A stretch of 64,000 nt of DNA, taken from Hephaestia caeni (GTDB taxonomy: Bacteria; Pseudomonadota; Alphaproteobacteria; Sphingomonadales; Sphingomonadaceae). The notes beneath the pieces were generated by a model. That model did no database searches and was not told the DNA's origin. It saw only the letters and a list, made by a program, of their open reading frames with translations. The DNA lies in assembly GCF_003550065.1 (NCBI RefSeq), contig NZ_QXDC01000002.1, forward strand, positions 558,001-622,000, in the 5' to 3' direction. Shown here one piece after another: positions 36,327 to 45,951 of the stretch (position 1 is its first letter; every line of letters starts with the position of its first letter). A program made the position numbers and the translations under genes.

Positions 36327-37886
36327 ATGGGGGACAACGAGCACGATAAGCGGGCGTGGGCGGTTTATTGCGCTTGCCGGATTTCCGACACGCTCTACGC
36401 GATGAATCCCTTCCTCACACAGCAAAATTTCTACTCCCAGCAGCTACGCGCCCTTGCGCTCGTGTCCGTTATCGCCGGGAAGCGACTTCTGCCCGGCCGG
36501 CGAAACGTTTGCATCGTGGGCGCCGGTGTTGGAGGCAGAACGCTCGCAGCCGGCTTTACGAGTGTCGGGGCAAGCGTCAGGCTGATTGAAGCCCGAACGA
36601 CGCCGTTCGAGCAATATCGGGACGCTACCCATCGGGAGCTTCATCCGAACATCATATTCTGGCCGAAACAGCAACCAACGCCGGCGACCGCCCTGCCCTT
36701 TCTGAACTGGGCGCAGTCTCAGGCTGATATGGTAGTCGAGGACATCCTCGATGAATGGCAACGCGGCTTTGGCCCAAAGGTCGATCTGGTCCACGACAAA
36801 GTCATCCGGCTGCATCAAACTGCCAGTGGCGTTTTGCTCGAACTGCAGAGTGGTGCAAATGTCGAGGCGGATATCGCCGTCCTCGCCACGGGCTTCAAGA
36901 CAGAGCGCAGTTTGGGCCCGCTGAAATCGCCGAGCTACTGGTCGCCCAACGCCATTGCCGATGATGGGCAGGCCGTTCTTGTCAGCGGCACGGGTGATGG
37001 TGGTCTCATCGACGTGCTCTCCCCCATATTGGGCACCAAGGTCACGCGCGCCGCCCATATGCTGGCTGTCGCATTGACGGATAGCGAAGTCAGACACGAT
37101 ATCCTGGAAGTCGAGGCCGAACGCGCGCTGCATCGGATCGCGGGAACGGGCGACAGCACTGACCCATGCGAGTTCTATCGCAAGGTGGTTTTCAGCCACG
37201 AGACACAGGGGAAGTTGTCATCGTTTGCCGGAGCGCAAGACCGTCCCTCCAATCGTAAGATCACGCTCCTGTACCGGTCGACCAGCCCCTATTCATTCAC
37301 CGCTGCCCCTATAAACAAGCTGCTGCTCGCCTACTTCAGCAACGGAACAAGGCGATATGTGACAGCCGTCAAAGGGAAGCTCGAAGTCGAGGAGGATCAA
37401 TGCAAGATGATACCCGACAACGACATCTGCGCGCCCGTTGATCCTCCATCTGAATTCGATCGCGTCATCGTTCGCCATGGCGCAGAGCCGGCGGCGGCCG
37501 ACCTGTTGACCGCCACGGAGCTCGCCGGGCTTCGGGATAAGGCGATCGAGCATTCCGCCGCAGCCGATGTGAGCGACTACGACAGGGACGTGTTTCGCTG
37601 GACGAACGACGGCATGGGAAAGTCGGGCGTTTCTCTTGAAACTCTGCCGCGAATGGTACGAAAGACGTTACTCCATATCGGCCGGGCCTATGGGCTGGAT
37701 TTCCAGACCACTATCATTGTGGACGACTGCTTTACCAACGGCCGTCCGATCAAGGTTGTCCTTGATGCCGAGGATAGACGCAAAGCTGAACAGTTGCGCC
37801 TGTTCCCGCTCCGTGTAGGCCCGGCGTCTGTCCAGGTCGCTCCCGTCAACATCCATCGCAACAGGCCTCCCAATGACGAAGCGTAG
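36327..37886 (+). CDS. FAD/NAD(P)-binding protein, partner of trypsin-like gene
   Basis: A 519-residue protein starting after AAGGA. Residues 58-90 form a Rossmann dinucleotide-binding motif (NVCIVGAGVGGRTLAAGF, with acidic LIEAR at the end of strand two). A second nucleotide-related segment (ADIAVLATGFKTERS, VLVSGTGDGGLIDVL) supports an oxidoreductase-like fold. The last 70 residues (GRPIKVVLDAEDRRKAEQLR) resemble the small domain that often precedes bacterial trypsin-like proteases. It overlaps the protease gene by 14 bp, so the two products probably act together. The pairing suggests a sensor plus protease effector, possibly for defence; no experimental match is known to me. Confidence 0.7.
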   Translation: MGDNEHDKRAWAVYCACRISDTLYAMNPFLTQQNFYSQQLRALALVSVIAGKRLLPGRRNVCIVGAGVGGRTLAAGFTSVGASVRLIEARTTPFEQYRDATHRELHPNIIFWPKQQPTPATALPFLNWAQSQADMVVEDILDEWQRGFGPKVDLVHDKVIRLHQTASGVLLELQSGANVEADIAVLATGFKTERSLGPLKSPSYWSPNAIADDGQAVLVSGTGDGGLIDVLSPILGTKVTRAAHMLAVALTDSEVRHDILEVEAERALHRIAGTGDSTDPCEFYRKVVFSHETQGKLSSFAGAQDRPSNRKITLLYRSTSPYSFTAAPINKLLLAYFSNGTRRYVTAVKGKLEVEEDQCKMIPDNDICAPVDPPSEFDRVIVRHGAEPAAADLLTATELAGLRDKAIEHSAAADVSDYDRDVFRWTNDGMGKSGVSLETLPRMVRKTLLHIGRAYGLDFQTTIIVDDCFTNGRPIKVVLDAEDRRKAEQLRLFPLRVGPASVQVAPVNIHRNRPPNDEA

Positions 37887-38718
37887 CGGTCTTTCAGAAC
37901 CTAGCCGGGTCGCCAACAACGCTCTCCGGCTTGGCACCATCATCAAGATCGGCATCGTCGGAGACGGCGATGCTCGCATGATGATTTCCGCCATTTTCAC
38001 ACGCGAAGACTGTGAGGATGATAGTCTCTATCTTCTTCTGACGGCGCACTCGCATCTGCTGCCGAGCGCCGAGGAAGTCTCTTGCACATTGATCCGGGGC
38101 CCTGGGAAACAGCGGCTCGCGCTGGGTGCGATGGTCCCACCTGATAGAGTCCTGGGTCCAGAGAGTTCCAAGCTCGGCTTCCACGTCCTTCGCCTCGATG
38201 CGACCCCGCTATTCGAGAAACCCAGAGAGACCGCCAAACCCCTCGCGACAGTCCGCAACTTCCGTGAGGGGATCTGGAGCGATGGCCTGTTTCATGTTCG
38301 ACGATTGAACGATCCCACCTGGACGGATCCCGATTTCAGGGATGACGTCGGCGGAGGCTCAAGTCGAACGAACCGCCAACTGTCGAGGCCGGTAATCAAT
38401 CGTAAGGGGCGGGTCGCTGGTGACCTGGACGAGGTTCGCATCCCCGATCTCGGCACGACGCTCTCCTATTCCTACTGCGGCCTCGTCACCCGCGGCCGCA
38501 ATCGCCCGCTCGCAGAACCTCAGGCGCTGGGCGCGCCAGTCATTTCCGAATCCGGCGCGCTGTCCGCGATCATCGTTGGCGCGGCCGATCAGGAAACGCT
38601 CGTCTTCCCGGTGGAGGAGCTGCGTAGAGGCCGGCCGATCGAGTTCGTAACGCTTGGAGAGGATTGGCCAAAGGTTAAAATCGCCAGTTCAACCCGTTCT
38701 GTGAACAATTCTAGCTGA
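37873..38718 (+). CDS. Trypsin-like serine protease (divergent)
   Basis: A 281-residue protein, no signal peptide, probably cytoplasmic. The pattern of a chymotrypsin-fold protease is visible: LLLTAHSHLLP matches the TAAH region with the catalytic His, an Asp lies in FHVLRLDATPLF, and GAPVISESGALSAIIVGA fits the GxSGxP region with the catalytic Ser. The motifs are degenerate, so activity is uncertain. Translation is coupled to the FAD/NAD-binding gene by a 14-bp overlap, and the upstream protein ends with what looks like this family's N-terminal small domain. Confidence 0.65.
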   Translation: MTKRSGLSEPSRVANNALRLGTIIKIGIVGDGDARMMISAIFTREDCEDDSLYLLLTAHSHLLPSAEEVSCTLIRGPGKQRLALGAMVPPDRVLGPESSKLGFHVLRLDATPLFEKPRETAKPLATVRNFREGIWSDGLFHVRRLNDPTWTDPDFRDDVGGGSSRTNRQLSRPVINRKGRVAGDLDEVRIPDLGTTLSYSYCGLVTRGRNRPLAEPQALGAPVISESGALSAIIVGAADQETLVFPVEELRRGRPIEFVTLGEDWPKVKIASSTRSVNNSS

Positions 38719-38982
38719 AGGCGCTTTTCACCCCGCCTTTCATGCGCTGACGCTTGCGTCTGCAAATAGGCGACCATTGAGGAACGCATCTGCTCTTGCT
38801 TCAGCACAGCTCAACGTCCCTCAGATCAAGCCACCCCATCGATGCAATCAGCGTCAGGTCTCGAGCCGGCCCATCCGGCGCGAAGATCCTGAGAACTCCC
38901 AACCGTCTTGCCCGTGCAACATCGCTCCCCTAATTGTCTGACAGTCGACCAGAGACAGGGGGTTGTATAAAGGGAAACCACC

Positions 38983-39486
38983 TTGTCCTGCGTTACGCCT
39001 GCCTTCCCCGCTCCTCTCACTCCCGAGTCCATAATTGTTGATGCCGCGCGCTGTTGGCGAGAAGCGGTCGACCGGCATCGCCCAATCCTGCCAACGCTGT
39101 TCGCAAGACTCGAAGTGAGCGACGCCGGCATTCTGGCTCCCGCTATTGCAGCCTTGCTGTCGCTTCTCGAAGTTTGGTCTGGCCGCCGTTTTCGGGCTGC
39201 GCACGAAAGCGCTGCAGCTCTTACCGACGACGAGCACGTGCTTCTTGAACTTTTGGAGACTGCTAGCCCACCCCCTTCCCCGCATGTCTCGCAACCAAGC
39301 CTGACGAAGCTGCTTCAGATCGCGCTTCGTTCGACACGTATCCTGCTGCAGGGTGTGCTTGGTCGGGACCTGGAAACGAACGAAAGCTCCCTAGGAGATC
39401 CGGCATTCTTGCTTGGCTGTTCCACAGCCGAAGTCGGGCCGTTACCCGAAATGCGCGAAGAGGATATAGCTCAAGGCCGCGTCTGA
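38983..39486 (+). CDS. Hypothetical protein (TTG start)
   Basis: A 167-residue acidic helical protein starting at TTG after AAAGGGA. No known motif is seen; VSDAGILAPAIAALLSLLEV and DDEHVLLELLE suggest a compact helical bundle. It is on the same strand as the FAD/protease pair, after a 264-bp gap that holds nothing recognisable. It ends 68 bp before the converging transglycosylase gene. It may be a third member of the cargo or belong to the conjugative element. Confidence 0.6.
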   Translation: MSCVTPAFPAPLTPESIIVDAARCWREAVDRHRPILPTLFARLEVSDAGILAPAIAALLSLLEVWSGRRFRAAHESAAALTDDEHVLLELLETASPPPSPHVSQPSLTKLLQIALRSTRILLQGVLGRDLETNESSLGDPAFLLGCSTAEVGPLPEMREEDIAQGRV

Positions 39487-39551
39487 TTGGCGGTCCTGCT
39501 CCCAACCGAATGTAGATTTCATCGCAACCAGACGCCGCCCATCGCCGTCCA

Positions 39552-39584
39552 CCCTACCTCCTTCCCCCCGCGCTTTCGGGCTCA
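39552..39584. repeat. 33-bp direct repeat, right copy
   Basis: The 3-prime end of the transglycosylase gene; 30 of 33 positions match 36143-36175. The pair brackets the FAD/protease cargo, as expected if an insertion duplicated or swapped a gene end. Confidence 0.65.
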
Positions 39585-40111
39585 AACACGTTTGGGCCAA
39601 ACCTGGCGCGCATGTGACCGGCCACCTTTTCTGCATAGGCCAGTTGCCTCCAGGCTGTAGGACTATGGTAGACGCCGACCGCTTTCCAATAATTGCCGGT
39701 CGATCTCAGCCCGGACAGGAAGATCCAGCGCGCCGCTTCGGCATTGAAGCACGCATCGTATCGCAACCAATGCCGGACATGATATTCGGGCTTGCCGACC
39801 AGCCGGGCAATGCGCGGCACCCACCAACTGTTGATTTGCAACGGCCCCAGATCATGGGTGCCATTGGTATTGGCAACCTCAGCCCCCAACCAGCCGGCTT
39901 CTTGCTCGCGCAGGCCCCAGAGCGTCTTCTCAAGCCACCCATGGCCGCGTGAGGCGATACGGATGCAGCGGGCAATCTCCAGTGCCTCACCGGAAGAACC
40001 CCGCTTTGCCGATGCGGGAGCGGAGATGAGCGCTCCGCAGACCATCGCCAATATCGCAATCGCCAGTTTGGGACGCGGTGGGCGGCCGACGCAGAAGTTA
40101 AGCATCCTCAT
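39554..40111 (-). CDS. VirB1-like lytic transglycosylase
   Basis: A 185-residue secreted muramidase. It has a signal peptide (LAIAILAMVCGALISAPASA) and an SLT domain with catalytic Glu in LREQEAGWLG and the NTNGTHDLGPLQINSWW motif. Conjugative systems use such enzymes to open peptidoglycan for the transfer channel. Its start overlaps the end of the Mrr-like gene by 4 bp. The rest of the mating-pair genes are not in the window. Confidence 0.9.
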   Translation of the reverse strand: MRMLNFCVGRPPRPKLAIAILAMVCGALISAPASAKRGSSGEALEIARCIRIASRGHGWLEKTLWGLREQEAGWLGAEVANTNGTHDLGPLQINSWWVPRIARLVGKPEYHVRHWLRYDACFNAEAARWIFLSGLRSTGNYWKAVGVYHSPTAWRQLAYAEKVAGHMRARFGPNVFEPESAGGRR

Positions 40112-40698
40112 AGTGGTGCCCGATCGCGCAATCCGGAACGGTCATTTCCAACGCTGTGAAGCGGTGGGAAACCGCCGGGCTGGAAAGGCGCTCCCGTCAG
40201 CAGGGCGAGCAATCGCTGCCCCGACACGATCTCAATCCCGTCGGCACCAAGGGCAACCGTCCGGCTGACCCCACCGGTGCGGCCAGTGTGGATGAACATA
40301 CCCCGTCGCCTTCTGGTGGCGCAGAGCATGGCGAAGTCACGGACATGCTCTGGACGGATGGTTTCGCGATAGCGTTTCGCCTGGATCAGCCAGCGCTCAC
40401 CATCAATGACAACTTCACCATCGACGCCGCCATCGCCGGTGTAGCGGTGATTGCGGATCACGCGATGTCCACGTTGCTCGAAGGCTTCGAGCAACAATTC
40501 CTCGAACGCCAGCGGGTCCATCGCCCGAAGCCGAGCATAATGCAGCCCGGCTGGCTGGTCACGATCGGGACCACGCAACTGCTCGCACATGGTTCGCGCC
40601 TGACGCCGGCGCCAGCGATGGCGAATGGGGATACGGTAGCGCCTGAGCAGAAATGCCAGTAACAGAGCGAAAAGCATCGCGAGCAGGATAAATTCCAT
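40108..40698 (-). CDS. Membrane-anchored Mrr-like restriction endonuclease
   Basis: A 196-residue protein with an N-terminal membrane helix (ILLAMLFALLLAFLLRRYRI) and a PD-(D/E)xK nuclease domain of the Mrr type (about 60-165): FEELLLEAFEQRGHRV, GDGGVDGEVVIDG and WLIQAKRY give the E...D...QxK catalytic set. It lies between the relaxase and the transglycosylase and overlaps the latter. It may process DNA at the membrane during transfer or guard against incoming plasmids; both are inferences. Confidence 0.85.
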   Translation of the reverse strand: MEFILLAMLFALLLAFLLRRYRIPIRHRWRRRQARTMCEQLRGPDRDQPAGLHYARLRAMDPLAFEELLLEAFEQRGHRVIRNHRYTGDGGVDGEVVIDGERWLIQAKRYRETIRPEHVRDFAMLCATRRRRGMFIHTGRTGGVSRTVALGADGIEIVSGQRLLALLTGAPFQPGGFPPLHSVGNDRSGLRDRAPL

Positions 40699-40707
40699 GG
40701 GTTTCTC

Positions 40708-43701
40708 CTATCGGTCGTGCCCGCCCCCATGGCCGCCATGGTCATGATCGGGTTGAGGCTGTGGCTGGGATTGGGGGACAGGCTCAGGAGCGACGCTGTG
40801 CTCTTGCTCTGTCGATGTGCGGGCACGATCGTGCTCGATCGTACCGCGCAGGAAGCGATCGACCAGCGCGGCACTCTCTTGAGCGCGGCCCGCAAGAATA
40901 CCGCCGATGCTGCGCGGTCCTCGGTCAGCACGCTCTGGTTGCTGGCGTTCGCGCTCTCGTTGTTCACGTTCGGCTTTGCGGGCGTCGCGATCGCGAGCAT
41001 TCTCCTCGCGGGAGCGATCATGCCTGTCCTTATGACGGGCGCCGCGCTGTCGATGACTATCGAGTTTCAGCCGATTGAGCGCTTCAAGTGACGAGGTTTT
41101 TTCGCCTGAATGCGCGGCGAGCTTACTCGCGAGACGGGCGACGTTTTCCGTCCAGAGCTTGACGCCAAATTCGGCTCGCGTGATCGCGGTGTAGTAATTC
41201 TGCCCATTGACCAGGCCGGATTCAACGGGTGCGAGGACGTAGACGCGGTCGTAGGTTTTCGATTGGGCGGAATATACCGTTTCGGCATAGCCATGGTCCC
41301 AGGTCCGATGCTCCGATAACTCGACCTTCTGGACTCGTGCGCCGCGATCCCACTGGATCGTCGCCATGGTTCCGTCGAGTGCCAGGACGGTGCCACGTTC
41401 GGCGTTCTTGACCTCGATGTCCTTGTTGACGAGACGCCACTGGATACGGTCGCCCTGTGCGAGCTTGCGTTCCTCGTTTAAGAAGACGTTGACGTGCGCG
41501 GCCTTACCAAGTCGCGGATTCCAGTCGATCTGTCGCCCATTCTCATCGACGATGCGTACGACCTGACGACCTTGTCCGTTGCGGCCGATTGAAACAACGC
41601 GATATTCGGTGTCACGCGCAATCCCCAGCCCGGCATTGTCCCTTGCGAACTTCAGAACCTGGCCGGCACTATAGAAGCGCGCGACTTGCTTCTCCTGATC
41701 GGACATACCCGCAGGGGTCAGCACTTCGAGCCGGTGATCCTGAGCCGCAACCGCCCCCTCGCGCTTCAACACCTCGCGGATGTGGCTGTTGACGATCAGC
41801 CTCGTGGCATTGTCGAGAACCAGGATGTTGGTGCCGGCGCGGGTTGATGGCTTGAGATGCGTCCACTCGGCCACCATGTCCTTGGCGAGCTTCTCTGCGC
41901 TCTCCGCCGTCGTTACGCGGTCAAGGCTGGCGAGCGATGCGGCGTAGTCCCCTTTCCGCGCGAGAGTGACCGCCTCCTTCATCTCGTCGGTTTTTTGCCG
42001 GATGGACTCGGTCAGGTGACTGGTCGGGAGACCCAGACGTTGCATCAGCCAGAACGCCTTGCCCTGCTCGATCGCCCCTGTTTGCTTATTGTCACCGAGA
42101 AAGATCAGGCGGGCGCCGGTCGCCCTGCTGATCTCCAGCATGCGCAGAGCCTGCCGGTTGGAAAGCTGGCCTGCCTCGTCAAGGGCCAGTATGTGCTTGT
42201 CGGTAATGCCATATCCGCCGCTTGCCAAAAGCGAGGCCACGGTCCGGGATTCGATGCCGGCCTTTCCCCCCAGGTCGGCTGCTGCAGAGGAGGTTGGCGC
42301 CAGCGCGATGGTGATATGATCGGAACGTGTTGCCTCGACAAGGCCGCGCACCAGGGTCGACTTACCCGCGCCTCCCACGCCGTGGACTGCGACAAGCCGA
42401 TTCCTCCCGGTGCCGATGGCTTCCAGCGCCTCGGTTTGCGCCCGGGTCAAGCCGATCGCGCTCGCCGCCTCGGCCAAACGCTCCCGAGTGGCAGCAGGCG
42501 ACACGTCACCCATCGCGAGCGAGAGATGCTCGGATAGAGCCAATTCGAGCTTTGCCGTGCGCCGCGAGGAACGTCCTCGTGGGAGCGGCTGATCACCGGT
42601 CTGGCGCACCGTCTTGAGGAGCTTGTGACTCTCTTCCTGCGCTTCGAACAGCGGACGTATATCTCCGAACCGGACTTCGCCGACATGGGACGCGAGTGCA
42701 GTCCGATAGAGGCGGCCGACATTGTTGACCGCCTCGCGCGTCTCGCTTTGCCTTATCCCGAACAGGGTCGCGCGGCGGGCGACATTAGGGTTGATCGCGA
42801 TCGTTCTTTCGCCGCGCGCTTCGGCATCCGCGAGAACCTGGTCGAGAGGTTCACGATAAGGTTCGGCGCGTGTGCGCCATCGCGCACGAAGCTCTTCGAG
42901 CCCGATCTTCTCCTTCGCTTTTCGAGTCTCGAAGAAGGAGATGCGCCGTGCGGCCTGTCCTGTATGGCCATGCTCTTGCGCATGCTCATTGATCTGCTCG
43001 GCGCGCTGCGAAAAGTCGCGAATGAGCTGGCCGGGGACGCCTTCAATTTCGAACAGTCCCCGGCGCGGATCGAAGCGGATTTCATGACCGATCTCGCGCA
43101 GGCTATGGGCAAGGTCGTTTCGATAGATCTGGCCCGCGACGATTTGCTCAGCAAACATCGAGCGCGTCTCGAGGCTCGACATGTGATCGCCGTTCGCATG
43201 GTTGGTCATGTTGAGCGTGACGACATGGGTGTGCAGATGCGGATCGAGCTCACGGCTTGCGTGCTCGGTGAAGCGGGCGAACAGCAGCCGCCCGGTGGTC
43301 TCGTGAACGACTTCGCCCTCGACCCGCCGGCGCAGCTCAGCATGCTCCTCAAGATAGGAGAGCGCCGAGGTGACGGCTTTCTCGTGTGCGGCGATGATCC
43401 GGTCATCACCTGTCACCAGCGCAAGGATCGATACCGATTTGGGGGCGCTGACGTTAAAGTCCCAGCCGGGGTGATGCTGGATGCCCTCCTTACGACGACG
43501 CCCCAGCTGCTGGTCACCCACCTTGCCAGCGAGAAGCTCTTCGAACTGCTTGGGATCGACCCGACCCGACAGACCCAGGTCGGCGGCGATGCGCCCGCCC
43601 CATTCGGATGGTTCGTCCCCGCCCTTGGTATAGTAATCCCCGATCGTGTAATATCGGCTGATGTTGGCGGCGGTCCCTTTGAGACGGCGGGGATGGATCA
43701 T
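40708..43701 (-). CDS. MobF-type conjugative relaxase-helicase
   Basis: A 997-residue TrwC/TraI-like protein that nicks oriT and unwinds plasmid DNA. The N-terminal relaxase domain has the paired tyrosines ISRYYTIGDYYT (Tyr17/18 and 23/24) and the metal-binding DPHLHTHVV. The helicase domain has Walker A HGVGGAGKSTLV and DEAGQLSNRQ. The C-terminus is Arg/Asp/Glu-rich and finishes with a Gln/Pro and His/Gly tail (HDHGGHGGGHDR). The start overlaps the coupling-protein stop by ATGA. Confidence 0.96.
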   Translation of the reverse strand: MIHPRRLKGTAANISRYYTIGDYYTKGGDEPSEWGGRIAADLGLSGRVDPKQFEELLAGKVGDQQLGRRRKEGIQHHPGWDFNVSAPKSVSILALVTGDDRIIAAHEKAVTSALSYLEEHAELRRRVEGEVVHETTGRLLFARFTEHASRELDPHLHTHVVTLNMTNHANGDHMSSLETRSMFAEQIVAGQIYRNDLAHSLREIGHEIRFDPRRGLFEIEGVPGQLIRDFSQRAEQINEHAQEHGHTGQAARRISFFETRKAKEKIGLEELRARWRTRAEPYREPLDQVLADAEARGERTIAINPNVARRATLFGIRQSETREAVNNVGRLYRTALASHVGEVRFGDIRPLFEAQEESHKLLKTVRQTGDQPLPRGRSSRRTAKLELALSEHLSLAMGDVSPAATRERLAEAASAIGLTRAQTEALEAIGTGRNRLVAVHGVGGAGKSTLVRGLVEATRSDHITIALAPTSSAAADLGGKAGIESRTVASLLASGGYGITDKHILALDEAGQLSNRQALRMLEISRATGARLIFLGDNKQTGAIEQGKAFWLMQRLGLPTSHLTESIRQKTDEMKEAVTLARKGDYAASLASLDRVTTAESAEKLAKDMVAEWTHLKPSTRAGTNILVLDNATRLIVNSHIREVLKREGAVAAQDHRLEVLTPAGMSDQEKQVARFYSAGQVLKFARDNAGLGIARDTEYRVVSIGRNGQGRQVVRIVDENGRQIDWNPRLGKAAHVNVFLNEERKLAQGDRIQWRLVNKDIEVKNAERGTVLALDGTMATIQWDRGARVQKVELSEHRTWDHGYAETVYSAQSKTYDRVYVLAPVESGLVNGQNYYTAITRAEFGVKLWTENVARLASKLAAHSGEKTSSLEALNRLKLDSHRQRGARHKDRHDRSREENARDRDARKAEREQRERERQQPERADRGPRSIGGILAGRAQESAALVDRFLRGTIEHDRARTSTEQEHSVAPEPVPQSQPQPQPDHDHGGHGGGHDR

Positions 43702-45845
43702 GCCGGTTTCGCCTGCTCGCGAGCGCCGTCGGCGCGGTCATGGCTGGCGAGCGCAACCCGAACGCTGCCCCGAGACGCGCCGAGCAAAGTGACCGGCGTC
43801 GCGGTCATCGGCTCGCTGTCAGGGTCCATGTCGCCAGTTGCGAAGTCACCATTGCTATCCGGGACATCGGGCACAGCCGGACCAAGAGCTTCCACTCCTT
43901 CCGCTTCACCGTCGGGCGTCTGCGGTTGGATAGGTTCGATAGGCTCAGTGGTGGGTGGGGTTTTCTCCTTGCCGAACAAGTCGCCCTGGCTGGGAGGAGC
44001 CGAGGACGGGGAGGAGGATGGCGGCGGCGCGTTGCCCCCTGCCCGTGCCTGCTCTGCGGCCGCCTGTGCCGCGTGACGGGCGGCGCGCGCCTGGGTGATG
44101 ATGGTCTTGCCCTGGGGAAGGCGTTTCGGGGCTTCGGTGCGTTCGATGAAAGCCTGAGCTACCGTGGGCAGCGCGTTATAGCGATCGGTGAACCGCACCA
44201 CCGGCAGGTTCCGGCCGAACCGGAGGTAGCCGGAAAAGTTGGGAAGGTTGGTGACCTCCGTATGCATCACCAGGGGGCGAGTCACCTGCATCCGCGAGAG
44301 GTTCACCCCGTCGCGCATATCATTCACGCCATAGGACATGCCTTCGTTGGCCTCGACCTGTTCGACCTGGCCGAGATTTTCCGAGACATGTTTAGCGGTG
44401 GTGGTGTCGTTTGCCCGGAGTGCCACCCAGGTGGAGCAATAGCCGGTGATAGCGGCCGCATCCTGAATTCCGTAGGTGGCTTCGAGTTGCGGATAGGACT
44501 GAAATCCGAGAACGCCGCAGCCCCCATATTTGCGCGCACGAGCCAGAAAGTCGGAAAGGCTGGGAAGTTTCTGGAGGGTCGGCAGCTCGTCGATGACGCA
44601 GTAAAGACGCCGGTCGCGATCGGGGGTGAGGCTCATGATCGCGCTGATCGCGATGTCGAGCCAGACCGTGATGAGGGGACGGAGCGAGGGAAGCTGGTCG
44701 GCCTTTACGGTGATGAAGAGCCAGCTGTCGTCTTCCTCATTCTCCACCCAACGCCGGATCGAGAAGCCATCTTCGGTATCGTCAAGATAGGAGAAGCTGC
44801 GCATGACCGAGGCAAGCTCAGCCTGGATGCCCGCCGACGTGCGCTCCCCTTCCGTGGAAATGAAAGCGGCCGCATCGGTCCCCTTCACAAAGGCGGCGAG
44901 GTCGGTGAGCGGAGAACGAAGCACCCGATCGAGCAGGACCGAGATCAGGGTGTGCTGCTGCCGCGCGAGCTTCCGCAGAACCGCGACCAGCGTACCCCTC
45001 GCCGCTTTGCTCCAGAACGGATCACCATGCTTGTCGGGGATCGTGGATTCCGCGATCTGGTCGTAATGATATTCCTTGGGGACATCGACCCAGGGACTCC
45101 AAATGGCGGTGCGCTCATCGAGCGGGTTCAACAATATGTCGCGTCCCGGTCGATAGAATTTCTCCACGAAGGACCCGGCTGTGTCATAGACGATGGCACG
45201 CTTGCCCTGTTTGCGGATCCCCGCGAGCATGGTGATGATGGCGTTGGTCTTGCCCGTTCCCGGCGCACCGACCAGCAGGATATGTTCGGGTTCGAAAGCA
45301 TCCGGCACGGCGACGCCGCCGATGGCGAGGCATCCCTTTTTCTGACGCCAGAGTGCCCGGCGGACCTGCGCCACGGTTCCGAAGCGGGCGCCGCGCAGAT
45401 ACTCGTTGGACCCGAGGCCTTTCCCGGTTCGGGTGAAATAGAACCAGGCCCAGGCCAGGGCCGCGAGGGCGAACAAGCCCGCAAGCAGCGCCCCGTGGAT
45501 GAGATCGGTTTCGAGCTTGAGGAGCGCCTGCTTGACCACGCCGGACTCCAGCAGCGCATCGGCCGAGGTCCAGTATTGGCGCCCTTCCGGAGTGCGAAAC
45601 AGCACGGGGTCGTTCGTGCCCGGAGCGGCATCAACTTTGAAAGTTGCCTCGACCAGTTTGACCAGGACGAAGCGCTGATACTCGTTCGACTTCTCGAAGG
45701 CATACCAGCCGGTGCCGATCACCCAAAGAGCCAGCCCGGCAAGAAAGGTCTGGAAGAAGACCTGGGTGGTCATCCGGACATTGTGGACGATGGCCTGGCC
45801 GCCGCGGGTCCAGCTTCCCAGCGTGTCATTGCGGAAGATGCTCAT
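43698..45845 (-). CDS. traD: Type IV coupling protein, TraD family
   Basis: A 715-residue inner-membrane ATPase that brings the relaxase-DNA complex to the transfer channel. The ATG at 45845 (MSIFRNDTLG) is chosen because upstream sequence is not protein-like. Two membrane helices lie near 25-50 and 105-130. Walker A is LLVGAPGTGKTNAII and Walker B LYCVIDELPTLQ. A Pro/Ser/Thr-rich tail follows the ATPase domain. Translation is coupled to the relaxase. Confidence 0.95.
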   Translation of the reverse strand: MSIFRNDTLGSWTRGGQAIVHNVRMTTQVFFQTFLAGLALWVIGTGWYAFEKSNEYQRFVLVKLVEATFKVDAAPGTNDPVLFRTPEGRQYWTSADALLESGVVKQALLKLETDLIHGALLAGLFALAALAWAWFYFTRTGKGLGSNEYLRGARFGTVAQVRRALWRQKKGCLAIGGVAVPDAFEPEHILLVGAPGTGKTNAIITMLAGIRKQGKRAIVYDTAGSFVEKFYRPGRDILLNPLDERTAIWSPWVDVPKEYHYDQIAESTIPDKHGDPFWSKAARGTLVAVLRKLARQQHTLISVLLDRVLRSPLTDLAAFVKGTDAAAFISTEGERTSAGIQAELASVMRSFSYLDDTEDGFSIRRWVENEEDDSWLFITVKADQLPSLRPLITVWLDIAISAIMSLTPDRDRRLYCVIDELPTLQKLPSLSDFLARARKYGGCGVLGFQSYPQLEATYGIQDAAAITGYCSTWVALRANDTTTAKHVSENLGQVEQVEANEGMSYGVNDMRDGVNLSRMQVTRPLVMHTEVTNLPNFSGYLRFGRNLPVVRFTDRYNALPTVAQAFIERTEAPKRLPQGKTIITQARAARHAAQAAAEQARAGGNAPPPSSSPSSAPPSQGDLFGKEKTPPTTEPIEPIQPQTPDGEAEGVEALGPAVPDVPDSNGDFATGDMDPDSEPMTATPVTLLGASRGSVRVALASHDRADGAREQAKPA

Positions 45846-45951
45846 CGAACGGCCCTCCCCCAACGGGGACTGACCGCGGATCGCGATGTGCCGTGGTGGG
45901 GGGAATAGCGGAGCGCCCGGACCATGACGGCGGGGGATTGCGCACCCGCGA

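Noticed and set aside
42625-44076. 483-codon plus-strand frame opposite relaxase and TraD
   Set aside because: Shadow of two well-supported transfer genes.
43740-45908. 722-codon plus-strand frame opposite traD
   Set aside because: Shadow of the coupling-protein gene, which has clear Walker motifs on the other strand.
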